Source: an uncultured Collinsella sp.
Lineage (GTDB): Bacteria; Actinomycetota; Coriobacteriia; Coriobacteriales; Coriobacteriaceae
Reading direction: 5' to 3'
Assembly: GCA_934654605.1 (NCBI GenBank)
Contig: CAKUGH010000078.1
Location: 1 to 5,072 of the forward strand
Length of the DNA stretch: 5,072 bases
Shown: positions 1-5,072 of the stretch, one piece after another
How positions within the stretch are numbered: position 1 is the first letter of the stretch
Layout of the letters: each line of letters starts with the position of its first letter
Position numbers and translations under genes: made by a program
Notes under the pieces: generated by a model
What the model was told of the DNA's origin: nothing
Database searches by the model: none
Seen by the model: the letters and a program-made list of their open reading frames with translations, nothing else

Positions 1-335
1 CGCTCCTGCGGGTCGCTCATGGTGGTGAGGTAGCCGGTCGGCTTGTAGAGCATCAGATACACGGCGCCCTGGTTGAGCTTGACGGGCATGCCGTCGACCT
101 CGATATGGTCGCGGTCGACATCGACCTTGGTGCCCAGCTCGGTCGCGACCGTGCCGTTGACTGTCACGCGGCCGGCTGTCATCAGGTCCTCCGAGCCGCG
201 ACGGCTCGCCACGCCCGCGCGCGCTAAAAAGCGCTGCAGGCGCATGGTGTGCGGGTAGACGGGCTGGGCCTCGGCCGCGGGCGATCCCGCGGTGCCGACG
301 ATGCGCGTCTCCCCTGCTTCGTTAGTTCTCGTCAT
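1..335 (-). CDS. RsuA/RluB-family rRNA pseudouridine synthase, N-terminal part (cut by window edge)
   Basis: The visible 111 residues are the N-terminus of a pseudouridine synthase that isomerises a specific uridine in ribosomal RNA, probably 23S (RluB type). Residues 31-83 form an S4 RNA-binding domain: it starts MRLQRFLARAGVASRR and contains the GRVTVNG turn and a later HIEVDG strand. This is followed by YLMLYKPTGYLTT, the typical entry into the RsuA/RluB catalytic domain. The catalytic Asp motif lies beyond the window, so activity cannot be judged. I chose the ATG at 335-333 because GGAGG (346-342) sits 6 nt upstream; the next ATG, at codon 31 just before the S4 domain, has no such site. 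This leaves a roughly 30-residue Ala/Pro-containing leader with no recognised domain. The gene overlaps the end of scpB by 14 nt, so it is probably translated by coupling. The scpA-scpB-rluB order is common in bacteria, which favours RluB over RsuA, but the fragment cannot settle the site modified. Confidence 0.9.
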   Translation of the reverse strand, partial: MTRTNEAGETRIVGTAGSPAAEAQPVYPHTMRLQRFLARAGVASRRGSEDLMTAGRVTVNGTVATELGTKVDVDRDHIEVDGMPVKLNQGAVYLMLYKPTGYLTTMSDPQE

Positions 336-1050
336 GCATATCCTCCGAGGCGTCATCGCTGGCCAGGGTGTCCTCGCCCTCGATCGCCTCAACATCCTCA
401 ACATCGGTATCGAGCAGCTCACGCTCTTCGTCCAAGTCCTCGGCCTGCTCCTCGAGCGTGGACTGAATGCTGCGGCCGCTCAGGCGCTCGCGGATAAACT
501 GACGCGACTGCTCGTCGGGAGCAAACTGCTCAAGATCGGGCAGGTCGCGGGTAGAGCGCAGGCCAAACTTCTCCAAAAAGGCGTTGGTCGTGCCGTAGAT
601 GATGGCCTGACCGCGCTGGGGGTCGCGGCCGAGCTCGCGCACCAGACCCTTGTCTACGAGCGACGCGATGACGCCGTCGGAGTTGACGCCGCGAATGCCC
701 TTGACCACCTCACGCGTGACGGGCTGGTGGTAGGCGATGACGGCAAGGGTCTCCAGCGCCGCCTGCGACAGCTTTTGCGTGTCCCAGCTCAGCACATAGG
801 CCTCTACCACGTCGTGGTAGGCGGGATGCGTAAACAGGCGCCAGCCGCCGGCGACCTCGCGCAGCTGAAAGCCGCGATTGGCCTCCTCGTACTCAACCTT
901 GAGCTCGGCGAGCAGCGACGCGCACTCGCCGGGGGCAATGTCGAGCGCGTTTGCCAGCGCAGGCGCGCTCACGGGGTCGCTCGAAACCAGCAACAGCGCC
1001 TCGAGGGCGCCTTTGAGGCTGTTTGCCTCCAGCGTGGAAAGGTTTGACAT
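322..1050 (-). CDS. scpB: Segregation and condensation protein ScpB
   Basis: ScpB (242 aa) is the winged-helix (kite) subunit of the SMC-ScpAB condensin. It acts as a dimer bound to the middle of ScpA and helps compact and segregate the chromosome. Residues about 10-90 form the first winged helix (SLKGALEALLLVSSDPVS, then GFQLREVAGGWRLFTHP). Residues about 92-170 form the second, with the family-typical LSQAALETLAVIAYHQPVTR and IRGVNSDGVIASLVDKGLV, ending in YGTTNAFLEKFGL. Residues 200-242 are a strongly acidic, probably disordered tail (22 Asp/Glu in 43 residues). The ATG lies 12 nt after scpA, and its AGGAG site (1064-1060) overlaps the scpA stop codon, which suggests coupled translation and balanced subunit output. 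The 3' end overlaps the pseudouridine synthase gene by 14 nt. Family assignment is firm. Confidence 0.97.
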   Translation of the reverse strand: MSNLSTLEANSLKGALEALLLVSSDPVSAPALANALDIAPGECASLLAELKVEYEEANRGFQLREVAGGWRLFTHPAYHDVVEAYVLSWDTQKLSQAALETLAVIAYHQPVTREVVKGIRGVNSDGVIASLVDKGLVRELGRDPQRGQAIIYGTTNAFLEKFGLRSTRDLPDLEQFAPDEQSRQFIRERLSGRSIQSTLEEQAEDLDEERELLDTDVEDVEAIEGEDTLASDDASEDMHDEN

Positions 1051-1062
1051 GGTTGGTCGCTC

Positions 1063-1872
1063 CTATTCGGTGAGCTCGGGGCCCTCGCCGGGCACATAGG
1101 CCTCGGCGCCCTCGACGCGGTTGATCTGAATGGTTCCAAAGATCTCGTCCTGGCTTAGCGTGAGCGAGCCGCGCTTGGCGAGCTCCAGCATGGCCAGGAA
1201 GGTGACGACGAGCTGCTCGGTTGTGGCGTCGCCGTCCAGCAGCTCGCGGAAGGTGCAGGTTTGGTGCGCCATGGTAAAGCGGTCGACCGAGGCCACGGTC
1301 AGGTCGAGCGGCACGCGATGCGGTGCCACATGCTCAGCCTCCAGCAGGAAGGTCTGTCGCTTGCCGTCCAGATCGGCGCAGATGACGGCCAGGCCGCGCA
1401 GGGTGATGCCGGCCAGGTAGTCGGGCATGAGGCCTAAGAACTCGGGGTCGGGGCCGGCCACGCGCGGATGCATGCGGCTTTCGGCCTGCATTCGGGCGCC
1501 GAGGGCCGCCGCCGCGCCCTTAAACTGCTTGTAGGCGATCAGGCGCTGGATCAGGACCTCGCGCAGGGCGTCGCCGTCGAGCGCGCTGAGCTCCTCGAGG
1601 TCTTCGTCGATCTCGTCATCGTCGTCTGTTTTGCGCGGGGATTCCTGTGGCACCAGCGATGCCGCCTTAATGTCCAAAAGGGTTGCGGCGACCAGCAAAA
1701 AGTCGCTCGCCACGTCCAGGTCAAGCGCCTCGATGCGCTCGGCCTCGGCAAGGTACTGCTCGGCCACCTCGCTGATCGAGATGGCACCGATATCTACTTT
1801 TTGGCGGGTTACCAGCTGCAGCAGCAGGTCGAACGGTCCGCTGTAGACCTGCGTCGACACGCGATACGACAT
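1063..1872 (-). CDS. scpA: Segregation and condensation protein ScpA (kleisin)
   Basis: ScpA (269 aa) is the kleisin that bridges the two SMC heads and binds the ScpB dimer, forming the ring-shaped condensin on the nucleoid. The N-terminal helical domain carries the hallmark YSGPFDLLLQLV (residues 10-21), then ISEVAEQYLAE and FLLVAATLLDIKAASLVP (58-75). An acidic linker with a DDDDE run (83-87) follows, as is common in this family. The C-terminal winged helix spans about 219-252 (QLVVTFLAMLELAKRGSLTL, then IFGTIQI) and is the SMC-head-binding end. The length is normal. The ATG at 1872-1870 is preceded by a near-perfect Shine-Dalgarno sequence, AAAGGAGGT (1886-1878), the best in the window, so this gene may set expression of the downstream block. 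It follows an 84-bp gap after the M50 protease gene and is 12 nt from scpB. Confidence in the family is very high. Confidence 0.97.
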   Translation of the reverse strand: MSYRVSTQVYSGPFDLLLQLVTRQKVDIGAISISEVAEQYLAEAERIEALDLDVASDFLLVAATLLDIKAASLVPQESPRKTDDDDEIDEDLEELSALDGDALREVLIQRLIAYKQFKGAAAALGARMQAESRMHPRVAGPDPEFLGLMPDYLAGITLRGLAVICADLDGKRQTFLLEAEHVAPHRVPLDLTVASVDRFTMAHQTCTFRELLDGDATTEQLVVTFLAMLELAKRGSLTLSQDEIFGTIQINRVEGAEAYVPGEGPELTE

Positions 1873-1877
1873 CTTCG

Positions 1878-1886
1878 ACCTCCTTT
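1878..1886 (-). promoter_or_regulatory. Strong ribosome binding site of scpA
   Basis: The minus strand reads AAAGGAGGT, ending 5 nt before the scpA ATG. It is almost fully complementary to the 16S rRNA anti-Shine-Dalgarno sequence and fixes the scpA start. It lies just outside the small GC hairpin at 1891-1905. Confidence 0.85.
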
Positions 1887-1890
1887 GACG

Positions 1891-1905
1891 GCGCCTTCGC
1901 GGCGC
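1891..1905 (-). other. Small GC hairpin in the scpA leader
   Basis: The minus strand has GCGCC and GGCGC arms around a GCGAA loop, a 5-bp GC-only stem that ends 4 nt before the scpA Shine-Dalgarno site. It has no T-tract on either strand, so it is not a terminator. It could keep the ribosome binding site single-stranded or be chance in GC-rich DNA. Confidence 0.35.
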
Positions 1906-1922
1906 GGTTTGGGTGCATGTTG

Positions 1923-1941
1923 CGACCGTTTTGCACGGTCG
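1923..1941 (-). other. Perfect 7-bp inverted repeat between the M50 gene and scpA
   Basis: The arms CGACCGT and ACGGTCG are perfectly complementary around a 5-nt loop (GCAAA on the minus strand). No T-run follows on either strand, so an intrinsic terminator is unlikely. It lies just downstream of the weak -10 candidate at 1949-1954, where an operator or a 5' leader stem-loop would sit. Its function is unknown. Confidence 0.4.
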
Positions 1942-1948
1942 ACCTGTA

Positions 1949-1977
1949 AGTTTACCTTAGATGCCGGCGATTGCGAA
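1949..1977 (-). promoter_or_regulatory. Weak candidate promoter for scpA-scpB-rluB
   Basis: The minus strand shows TTCGCA (1977-1972), a 17-bp spacer and TAAACT (1954-1949). Each hexamer matches the sigma-70 consensus at 4 of 6 positions. The -35 half lies inside the end of the M50 gene. The match is poor, but the spacing is ideal and the 84-bp gap is the only sizeable one between genes in this run. Read-through from the upstream genes is an equally good explanation. Confidence 0.2.
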
Positions 1978-2640
1978 GCTGAGCAACTGCTCTGTCAGCG
2001 GATACACGGTAACGTCGAAATAGCGGCCGATCACGTCGATGCCAGTCCACATGGGCAGCAGATAGAGCACGATGATGAGGATGGGCATGGCATATTGCTG
2101 CAGACGGTAGTAGTTGGCGAGCGCTTTGCCTTTGAGGAACGGGACGATGGTCGACGAGCCGTCGAGCGGCGGGATCGGGATGAGGTTAAAGAACGCAAGC
2201 GACAGGTTGACCACGATAAAGGTGGCGCCGAAGTTCATGATTTGGGACGCCGCGGCAAAGGACATGCTGGTGTAGAGGTTGCCATAGGCCAGGTGCATGA
2301 GAGCCGCGGCCAGGCACGCCAGCGCGATGTTCGATGCGGGGCCGGCAGCGCTCACCAGGACCTCGTCACGCTTGGGGTGCTTGAGGTTGTTGAGGTAGAC
2401 GGGCACCGGCTTGGCGAAGGCGAACACCGGGCCGCCGGCGGCGAGCATGAGCAGCGGCAGGATGATGGTGCCAAACGGGTCGATGTGGTTGAGCGGGTTG
2501 AGTGAGACGCGGCCGCGTGAACGGGCCGTCTTGTCGCCGAGCGCCCAGGCCGCGGCGGCGTGTGCGCTCTCGTGGATAACGATACCCACGATGACGGCGA
2601 CGGCGCTGGCGAGCAAGTTCATGAAGTAGCTGCTGGACAT
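1957..2640 (-). CDS. Site-2 protease family (M50) membrane zinc metalloprotease
   Basis: This 227-residue protein is predicted to cleave substrate proteins within or next to the membrane, using zinc. The zinc-binding motif HESAH (residues 23-27) lies in the first hydrophobic helix (VAVIVGIVIHESAHAAAAW). The family-typical LNPLNHIDPFGT segment follows at 48-58. The second conserved block, NLIPIPPLDG (152-161), supplies the Asp (160) expected to be the third metal ligand. Further hydrophobic segments lie near 59-78, 96-118, 128-152 and 183-200. It resembles short M50B proteins such as Bacillus YwhC. No PDZ domain is present, so it is not an RseP type. The ATG at 2640 has AGGGA (2651-2647) 6 nt upstream, overlapping the stop of the preceding gene. 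Substrates cannot be inferred. M50 genes are known near scpAB in other bacteria, but the reason is unclear. Confidence 0.93.
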   Translation of the reverse strand: MSSSYFMNLLASAVAVIVGIVIHESAHAAAAWALGDKTARSRGRVSLNPLNHIDPFGTIILPLLMLAAGGPVFAFAKPVPVYLNNLKHPKRDEVLVSAAGPASNIALACLAAALMHLAYGNLYTSMSFAAASQIMNFGATFIVVNLSLAFFNLIPIPPLDGSSTIVPFLKGKALANYYRLQQYAMPILIIVLYLLPMWTGIDVIGRYFDVTVYPLTEQLLSFAIAGI

Positions 2641-2649
2641 GGCGCTTCC

Positions 2650-2946
2650 CTAGCGGACGCGGCGCGAGGCGCGCGTGAGCAGGTAGTCGGCTACAAACAG
2701 GATAACGGCGACGATGGCGTAATCCAGGCGGAACACGCCGCCAAAGGGCGACGTGATGACGCCGTAGCCGGCGATGGCGCTCGGCAGCGCGCGCGAAAGC
2801 TCGACGACAAAGCCGACGATCTGCAGCTTGGCGGTCAAGCCACTAAAGCAAAGCTGCACGGTCATCGCGCTCATAAAGATGCCGCAGATGCGACAGGCGA
2901 TGGCGATGATGCTCATCGCCACGGCAGCGGCTTTACGAGAGTTCAC
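2650..2946 (-). CDS. Small hydrophobic membrane protein of unknown function
   Basis: I do not recognise this 98-residue protein. It has a short basic N-terminus (MNSRKAA), a hydrophobic segment at about 8-30, a second moderately hydrophobic stretch at 43-63, a third helix at about 74-90 ([16 protein letters not shown]), and a strongly basic tail (TRASRRVR). This suggests two or three membrane passes. The start is inferred: the GTG at 2946-2944 has GGAGGAGA (2960-2953) upstream at good spacing, while an in-frame ATG at 2916 has no such site. A longer in-frame start at 3066 would add 40 residues of low-quality sequence read out of frame through the ABC-F gene. Codons are rich in G or C at the third position, like the neighbours. 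It overlaps the end of the ABC-F gene by 14 nt and ends 9 nt before the M50 protease gene, so it is almost certainly co-expressed with both. Confidence 0.75.
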   Translation of the reverse strand: MNSRKAAAVAMSIIAIACRICGIFMSAMTVQLCFSGLTAKLQIVGFVVELSRALPSAIAGYGVITSPFGGVFRLDYAIVAVILFVADYLLTRASRRVR

Positions 2947-4969
2947 GCGCGGTCTCCTCCTCGATCTGGGTGGAAAGCTCGAGCCATTCGTCTTCGAGCT
3001 TGGGCAGCTCTTGCTTAAGGCCGTTATATTCCCCCAGCGCGGCGTTGAACTTGTCCTGATCGGCATAAAGTTCTTCGCTTGCCATCAATTCCATAAGCTC
3101 GTCATAGCGGGCACGCTTTTTGTCGAGCTCGGCCTCGATCTTCTTGAGCTGGTTGCGCACGCCCTTGAGCTTTTTGTTGAGCGCGGCTCGAGCCTGGGCC
3201 TCGGCGCGCTTCTGCTCCTTGGTCTTTTTGCCCTCGGCCGGCTTGGGAGCGGCGGCGGGAGCACTGGCCTGAGCGGCGCTGGCGGCCTTGGCGTTCTTGC
3301 CTGCGGCAGGCGCGCTCTCACCTGCCGCCTCGGCGGCGGCGCGGGCTGCGAGGTCCTCGCGCTTGTAGAGGTAGTAGTCGTAGTCGCCGTCGTAGACCGT
3401 AACCTTGCCGTCGCGAATGTCGATGACGCGGTTGGCCACGGCGCGCACCAGGTGCTCGTCGTGGCTGATCAGCACGATGGTGCCGGGGAAGTTTTGCAGG
3501 GCGTTCTCGAGCATGTCCACCGAGTCGATGTCCAGGTGGTTGGTGGGCTCGTCCAGGCACAGGAGTGCCTCGGGGGCCACGAGCATCTTGGCCAGTGCCA
3601 GACGCGCCTTCTCGCCGCCGGAGAGGACGCGGACCTGCTTTTCGATGGAATCGTTGTCGCTAAACAGGAAGGCGCCCAGCAGGCTGCGCTGCTGCGGCAC
3701 GGTCCACTTGGGCGTGACGGTGTCGATCTCTTGCAGGACGGTGTTGGACTCGGTCATGCCCTCGAGCGCGTGCTGGGCATAGTATGCCACGCCCACGTTG
3801 GTGCCCAAGTCGCGGGTGCCGGTGGTGGGCGACTCCAGGCCGGCGAGAAGCTTCATGAGGGTGGACTTGCCGGCGCCGTTGGGGCCGACGAGCGCCACGT
3901 GCTCGCCGCGGTAGAGCTTAAGGTCGATGTCGCTGTAGATGCGCTTATCTCCGTAGGACTTGGATACTCCCTCCAGGCCCACGACCATGTCGCCGGAGCG
4001 CGGCGGGTCGGGGAACTTAAAGTCGATGTGCTTGTGGCCCTCGGGCAGGATGACGAGCTCCTTTTTGATCTGCTCGATCTTGCGGATGCGCTCCTGGGCC
4101 TGGGCGGCCTTGGTGGGCTTGTAGCGGAACTTGTCGACGAAAACCTGCATGTGGGCGATGTCGCGCTCCTGGGCGGCACGCTTGGCGCGCATCTGCTCCA
4201 GGTTGTCTTCGCGCTGCTTGAGGTAGCTGCTGTAGTTGCCGGTGTAGGTGGTCACGCGGCGATTCTCGAGGGCGGCCACGTGGTCGACGCAAGCGTCCAT
4301 GAAGGCGCGGTCGTGGCTGACGATGAGGACGGCGCCGTCGTAGCTGGCGATAAAGCCACGCAGCCACTGGACGCTTTCGAGGTCCAGGTGGTTGGTGGGC
4401 TCGTCCAGGAGTAGCAGGTCGGGGTGGCGCAGGAAGAGCTTGGCGAGCGCAATGCGCATCTGCCAGCCGCCCGAGAACTCGGAGCACGGGCGCTCAAAGT
4501 CGGTGACCTTAAAGCCCAGGCCGGACAGGATCTTGCGGGCGTTGCTCTCGAGCTCGTAGCCGCCCAGGTGCTCAAAGCGGTCCTGGACCTGGCCGTACTC
4601 GTTAAGGAGGGCGTCGACATCCTTGCCCTGCTCAGAGAGCTCGGTGATCTGGGCCTGCAGCTCGTTGGCGCGCTCGCCCATGCGGCGGATTTCCTTGGCG
4701 GCCGCCATGACCTCAGCGAGGATGGTGGTGTCCTTGTGCTCCAGGTTGGTTTCCTGCTCTAGGTAGCCCACCTGGCAGTCCTTGGCGTACTGGACCTGGC
4801 CGGCATCGGGGCTGTCGATGCCCATGATGATCTTGAGCATGGTGGTTTTGCCGGCTCCGTTGGGGCCCACGAGCGCGAAGCGCTCGCCGGGGTTGATCTG
4901 GAAGGACGCGCCGCTAAAGAGGACGCGCGCGCCGAAGCTTTTTTCGATCTTGTCGACCAGAAGGATCAT
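2933..4969 (-). CDS. ABC-F family ATPase, YheS/YdiF type (ribosome-associated)
   Basis: ABC-F proteins are soluble tandem ATPases that bind the ribosomal E site and act on stalled or early translation complexes; some protect against antibiotics. This 678-residue protein has two nucleotide-binding domains. The first has Walker A GPNGAGKT (35-42), signature FSGGWQ (165-170), Walker B LLLLDEP with TNHLD (185-196), and a switch His at 219. The second has GPNGAGKST (362-370), LSGGEKAR (449-456), [12 protein letters not shown] (469-480), and His 503. The charged linker between them (about 240-320, including [16 protein letters not shown]) is the P-site-tRNA-interacting arm expected of the family. 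An Ala/Pro/Lys-rich spacer (541-590) leads to a C-terminal coiled coil (about 584-676). No membrane domain is present, so it is not a transporter. Both catalytic Glu residues (190, 474) are kept. The ATG has AAGGCGG just upstream. Architecture fits YheS/YdiF best; a resistance role is not indicated. Confidence 0.95.
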   Translation of the reverse strand: MILLVDKIEKSFGARVLFSGASFQINPGERFALVGPNGAGKTTMLKIIMGIDSPDAGQVQYAKDCQVGYLEQETNLEHKDTTILAEVMAAAKEIRRMGERANELQAQITELSEQGKDVDALLNEYGQVQDRFEHLGGYELESNARKILSGLGFKVTDFERPCSEFSGGWQMRIALAKLFLRHPDLLLLDEPTNHLDLESVQWLRGFIASYDGAVLIVSHDRAFMDACVDHVAALENRRVTTYTGNYSSYLKQREDNLEQMRAKRAAQERDIAHMQVFVDKFRYKPTKAAQAQERIRKIEQIKKELVILPEGHKHIDFKFPDPPRSGDMVVGLEGVSKSYGDKRIYSDIDLKLYRGEHVALVGPNGAGKSTLMKLLAGLESPTTGTRDLGTNVGVAYYAQHALEGMTESNTVLQEIDTVTPKWTVPQQRSLLGAFLFSDNDSIEKQVRVLSGGEKARLALAKMLVAPEALLCLDEPTNHLDIDSVDMLENALQNFPGTIVLISHDEHLVRAVANRVIDIRDGKVTVYDGDYDYYLYKREDLAARAAAEAAGESAPAAGKNAKAASAAQASAPAAAPKPAEGKKTKEQKRAEAQARAALNKKLKGVRNQLKKIEAELDKKRARYDELMELMASEELYADQDKFNAALGEYNGLKQELPKLEDEWLELSTQIEEETARELS
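3530..3557 (-). repeat. 28-bp direct repeat, copy in the second Walker B
   Basis: This stretch is identical over 28 bp to 4382-4409. Both encode LDEPTNHLD in the two ATPase domains of the ABC-F gene. The identity reaches synonymous positions, but it is a repeat inside one gene, not a mobile element. Confidence 0.85.
4382..4409 (-). repeat. 28-bp direct repeat, copy in the first Walker B
   Basis: Partner of the repeat at 3530-3557, about 850 bp away in the same orientation. Recombination between the two would remove one ATPase domain equivalent and keep the reading frame, since the 852-bp offset is divisible by three. Confidence 0.85.
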
Positions 4970-4992
4970 GGTGCCGCCTTTGACCTTGTGTA

Positions 4993-4998
4993 CTTATA
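4993..4998 (-). promoter_or_regulatory. Candidate -10 box for the ABC-F gene
   Basis: The minus strand reads TATAAG, 23 nt before the ABC-F ATG and directly after the terminator T-tract. No convincing -35 hexamer is present at 16-18 bp; that position falls inside the terminator hairpin. If used, the leader would be under 20 nt. The alternative is read-through past the terminator. Confidence 0.3.
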
Positions 4999-5000
4999 TG

Positions 5001-5029
5001 AAAAAAGGCCCCAACTTGCGTTGGAGCCT
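5001..5029 (-). terminator. Intrinsic terminator after the tRNA gene
   Basis: The minus strand forms a 9-bp stem, GGCTCCAAC with GTTGGGGCC (one G-U pair), around a GCAA tetraloop, extended by one A-T pair into a run of six T. There is no T-run on the plus side, so it works on minus-strand transcripts. It ends tRNA transcription 15 nt after the mature 3' end. Confidence 0.93.
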
Positions 5030-5044
5030 CATTCAATGCTCGGG

Positions 5045-5072
5045 TGGAGACGAGGGGGATCGAACCCCTGAC
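5045..5072 (-). tRNA. 3' end of a tRNA gene (tRNA-Ala favoured), truncated by window edge
   Basis: On the minus strand the end of a variable loop (GTC) is followed by a 5-bp T stem (AGGGG/CCCCT) around a TTCGATC loop. The 3' acceptor strand CGTCTCC and discriminator A at 5045 follow. The next bases are CCC, so CCA is not encoded and must be added. U70 with A73 fits the alanine identity pair if position 3 is G, which lies outside the window along with the anticodon. A tmRNA 3' end can also finish in CGTCTCC and A, but the T before the last variable-loop C and the TTCGATC loop look more like a canonical tRNA. The amino acid is therefore tentative. Confidence 0.8.

Noticed and set aside
73..258. 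Small plus-strand open frame of 61 residues
   Set aside because: It is antisense to the S4 and early catalytic region of the pseudouridine synthase, and its Ser/Thr/Arg-rich product is typical of a shadow.
292..1047. 251-residue plus-strand open frame covering scpB
   Set aside because: It is antisense to nearly all of scpB, with no family match that I recognise; an antisense shadow is the simplest explanation.
1891..1941. Terminator between the M50 gene and scpA
   Set aside because: Both hairpins lack a following T-tract on either strand and the stems are only 5-7 bp.
1468..2505. 345-residue plus-strand open frame across scpA and the M50 gene
   Set aside because: It runs antisense through two firmly identified genes and their gap, and its sequence looks like reverse-frame noise rich in Arg, Asp, Gly and His.
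2947..3066. Longer start for the small membrane protein at 3066
   Set aside because: The extra 40 residues are out-of-frame ABC-F sequence, rich in Ser, Arg and Pro. The GTG at 2946 has a strong Shine-Dalgarno site.
2774..4414. 546-residue open frame on the plus strand opposite the ABC-F gene
   Set aside because: It is a mirror of a clear ABC-F coding sequence in GC-rich DNA, where antisense stop codons are rare. Its protein is a low-complexity mix of Leu, Val, Gly and Ala with no recognisable domain.
2933..4969. Antibiotic-resistance ABC-F or ABC transporter
   Set aside because: No membrane domain is present, and the architecture with a C-terminal coiled coil fits the housekeeping YheS/YdiF group rather than known resistance types.

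Overview
The window is an ordinary, densely packed housekeeping segment from a GC-rich bacterium. Every gene I can support lies on the minus strand. I infer an actinobacterium of the class Coriobacteriia, most likely Collinsella-like. The grounds are high GC at third codon positions, a tRNA gene without an encoded CCA, strong Shine-Dalgarno sites, and the general look of the proteins. This placement is inference and no database was searched.

Read in the direction of transcription (from high to low coordinates), the window opens with the 3' end of a tRNA gene (5045-5072). It is followed by a strong intrinsic terminator (5001-5029). Only 31 bp later a 678-residue duplicated ABC-F ATPase of the YheS/YdiF type begins (2933-4969). 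A 98-residue hydrophobic protein of unknown function overlaps its 3' end by 14 nt (2650-2946), starting at a GTG with a strong ribosome binding site. A zinc site-2 protease of family M50 follows 9 nt later (1957-2640). These three genes look like one transcription unit.

An 84-bp gap (1873-1956) holds two small hairpins and a weak promoter candidate. It separates the first block from a second tight block: scpA (1063-1872), scpB (322-1050), and the N-terminal part of an RsuA/RluB-family pseudouridine synthase that runs off the window at base 1. ScpA and ScpB are the kleisin and winged-helix subunits that act with SMC in chromosome condensation and segregation. The pseudouridine synthase modifies rRNA. 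ABC-F proteins act at the ribosome, so the window mixes translation, membrane proteolysis and chromosome-organisation functions.

Spacing is very tight throughout. Each downstream Shine-Dalgarno site inside a block lies within the upstream gene or across its stop codon, which suggests translational coupling. I found no mobile element, CRISPR array, phage gene or defence gene. I did not find a novel system. The least explained element is the small membrane protein coupled to the ABC-F gene.
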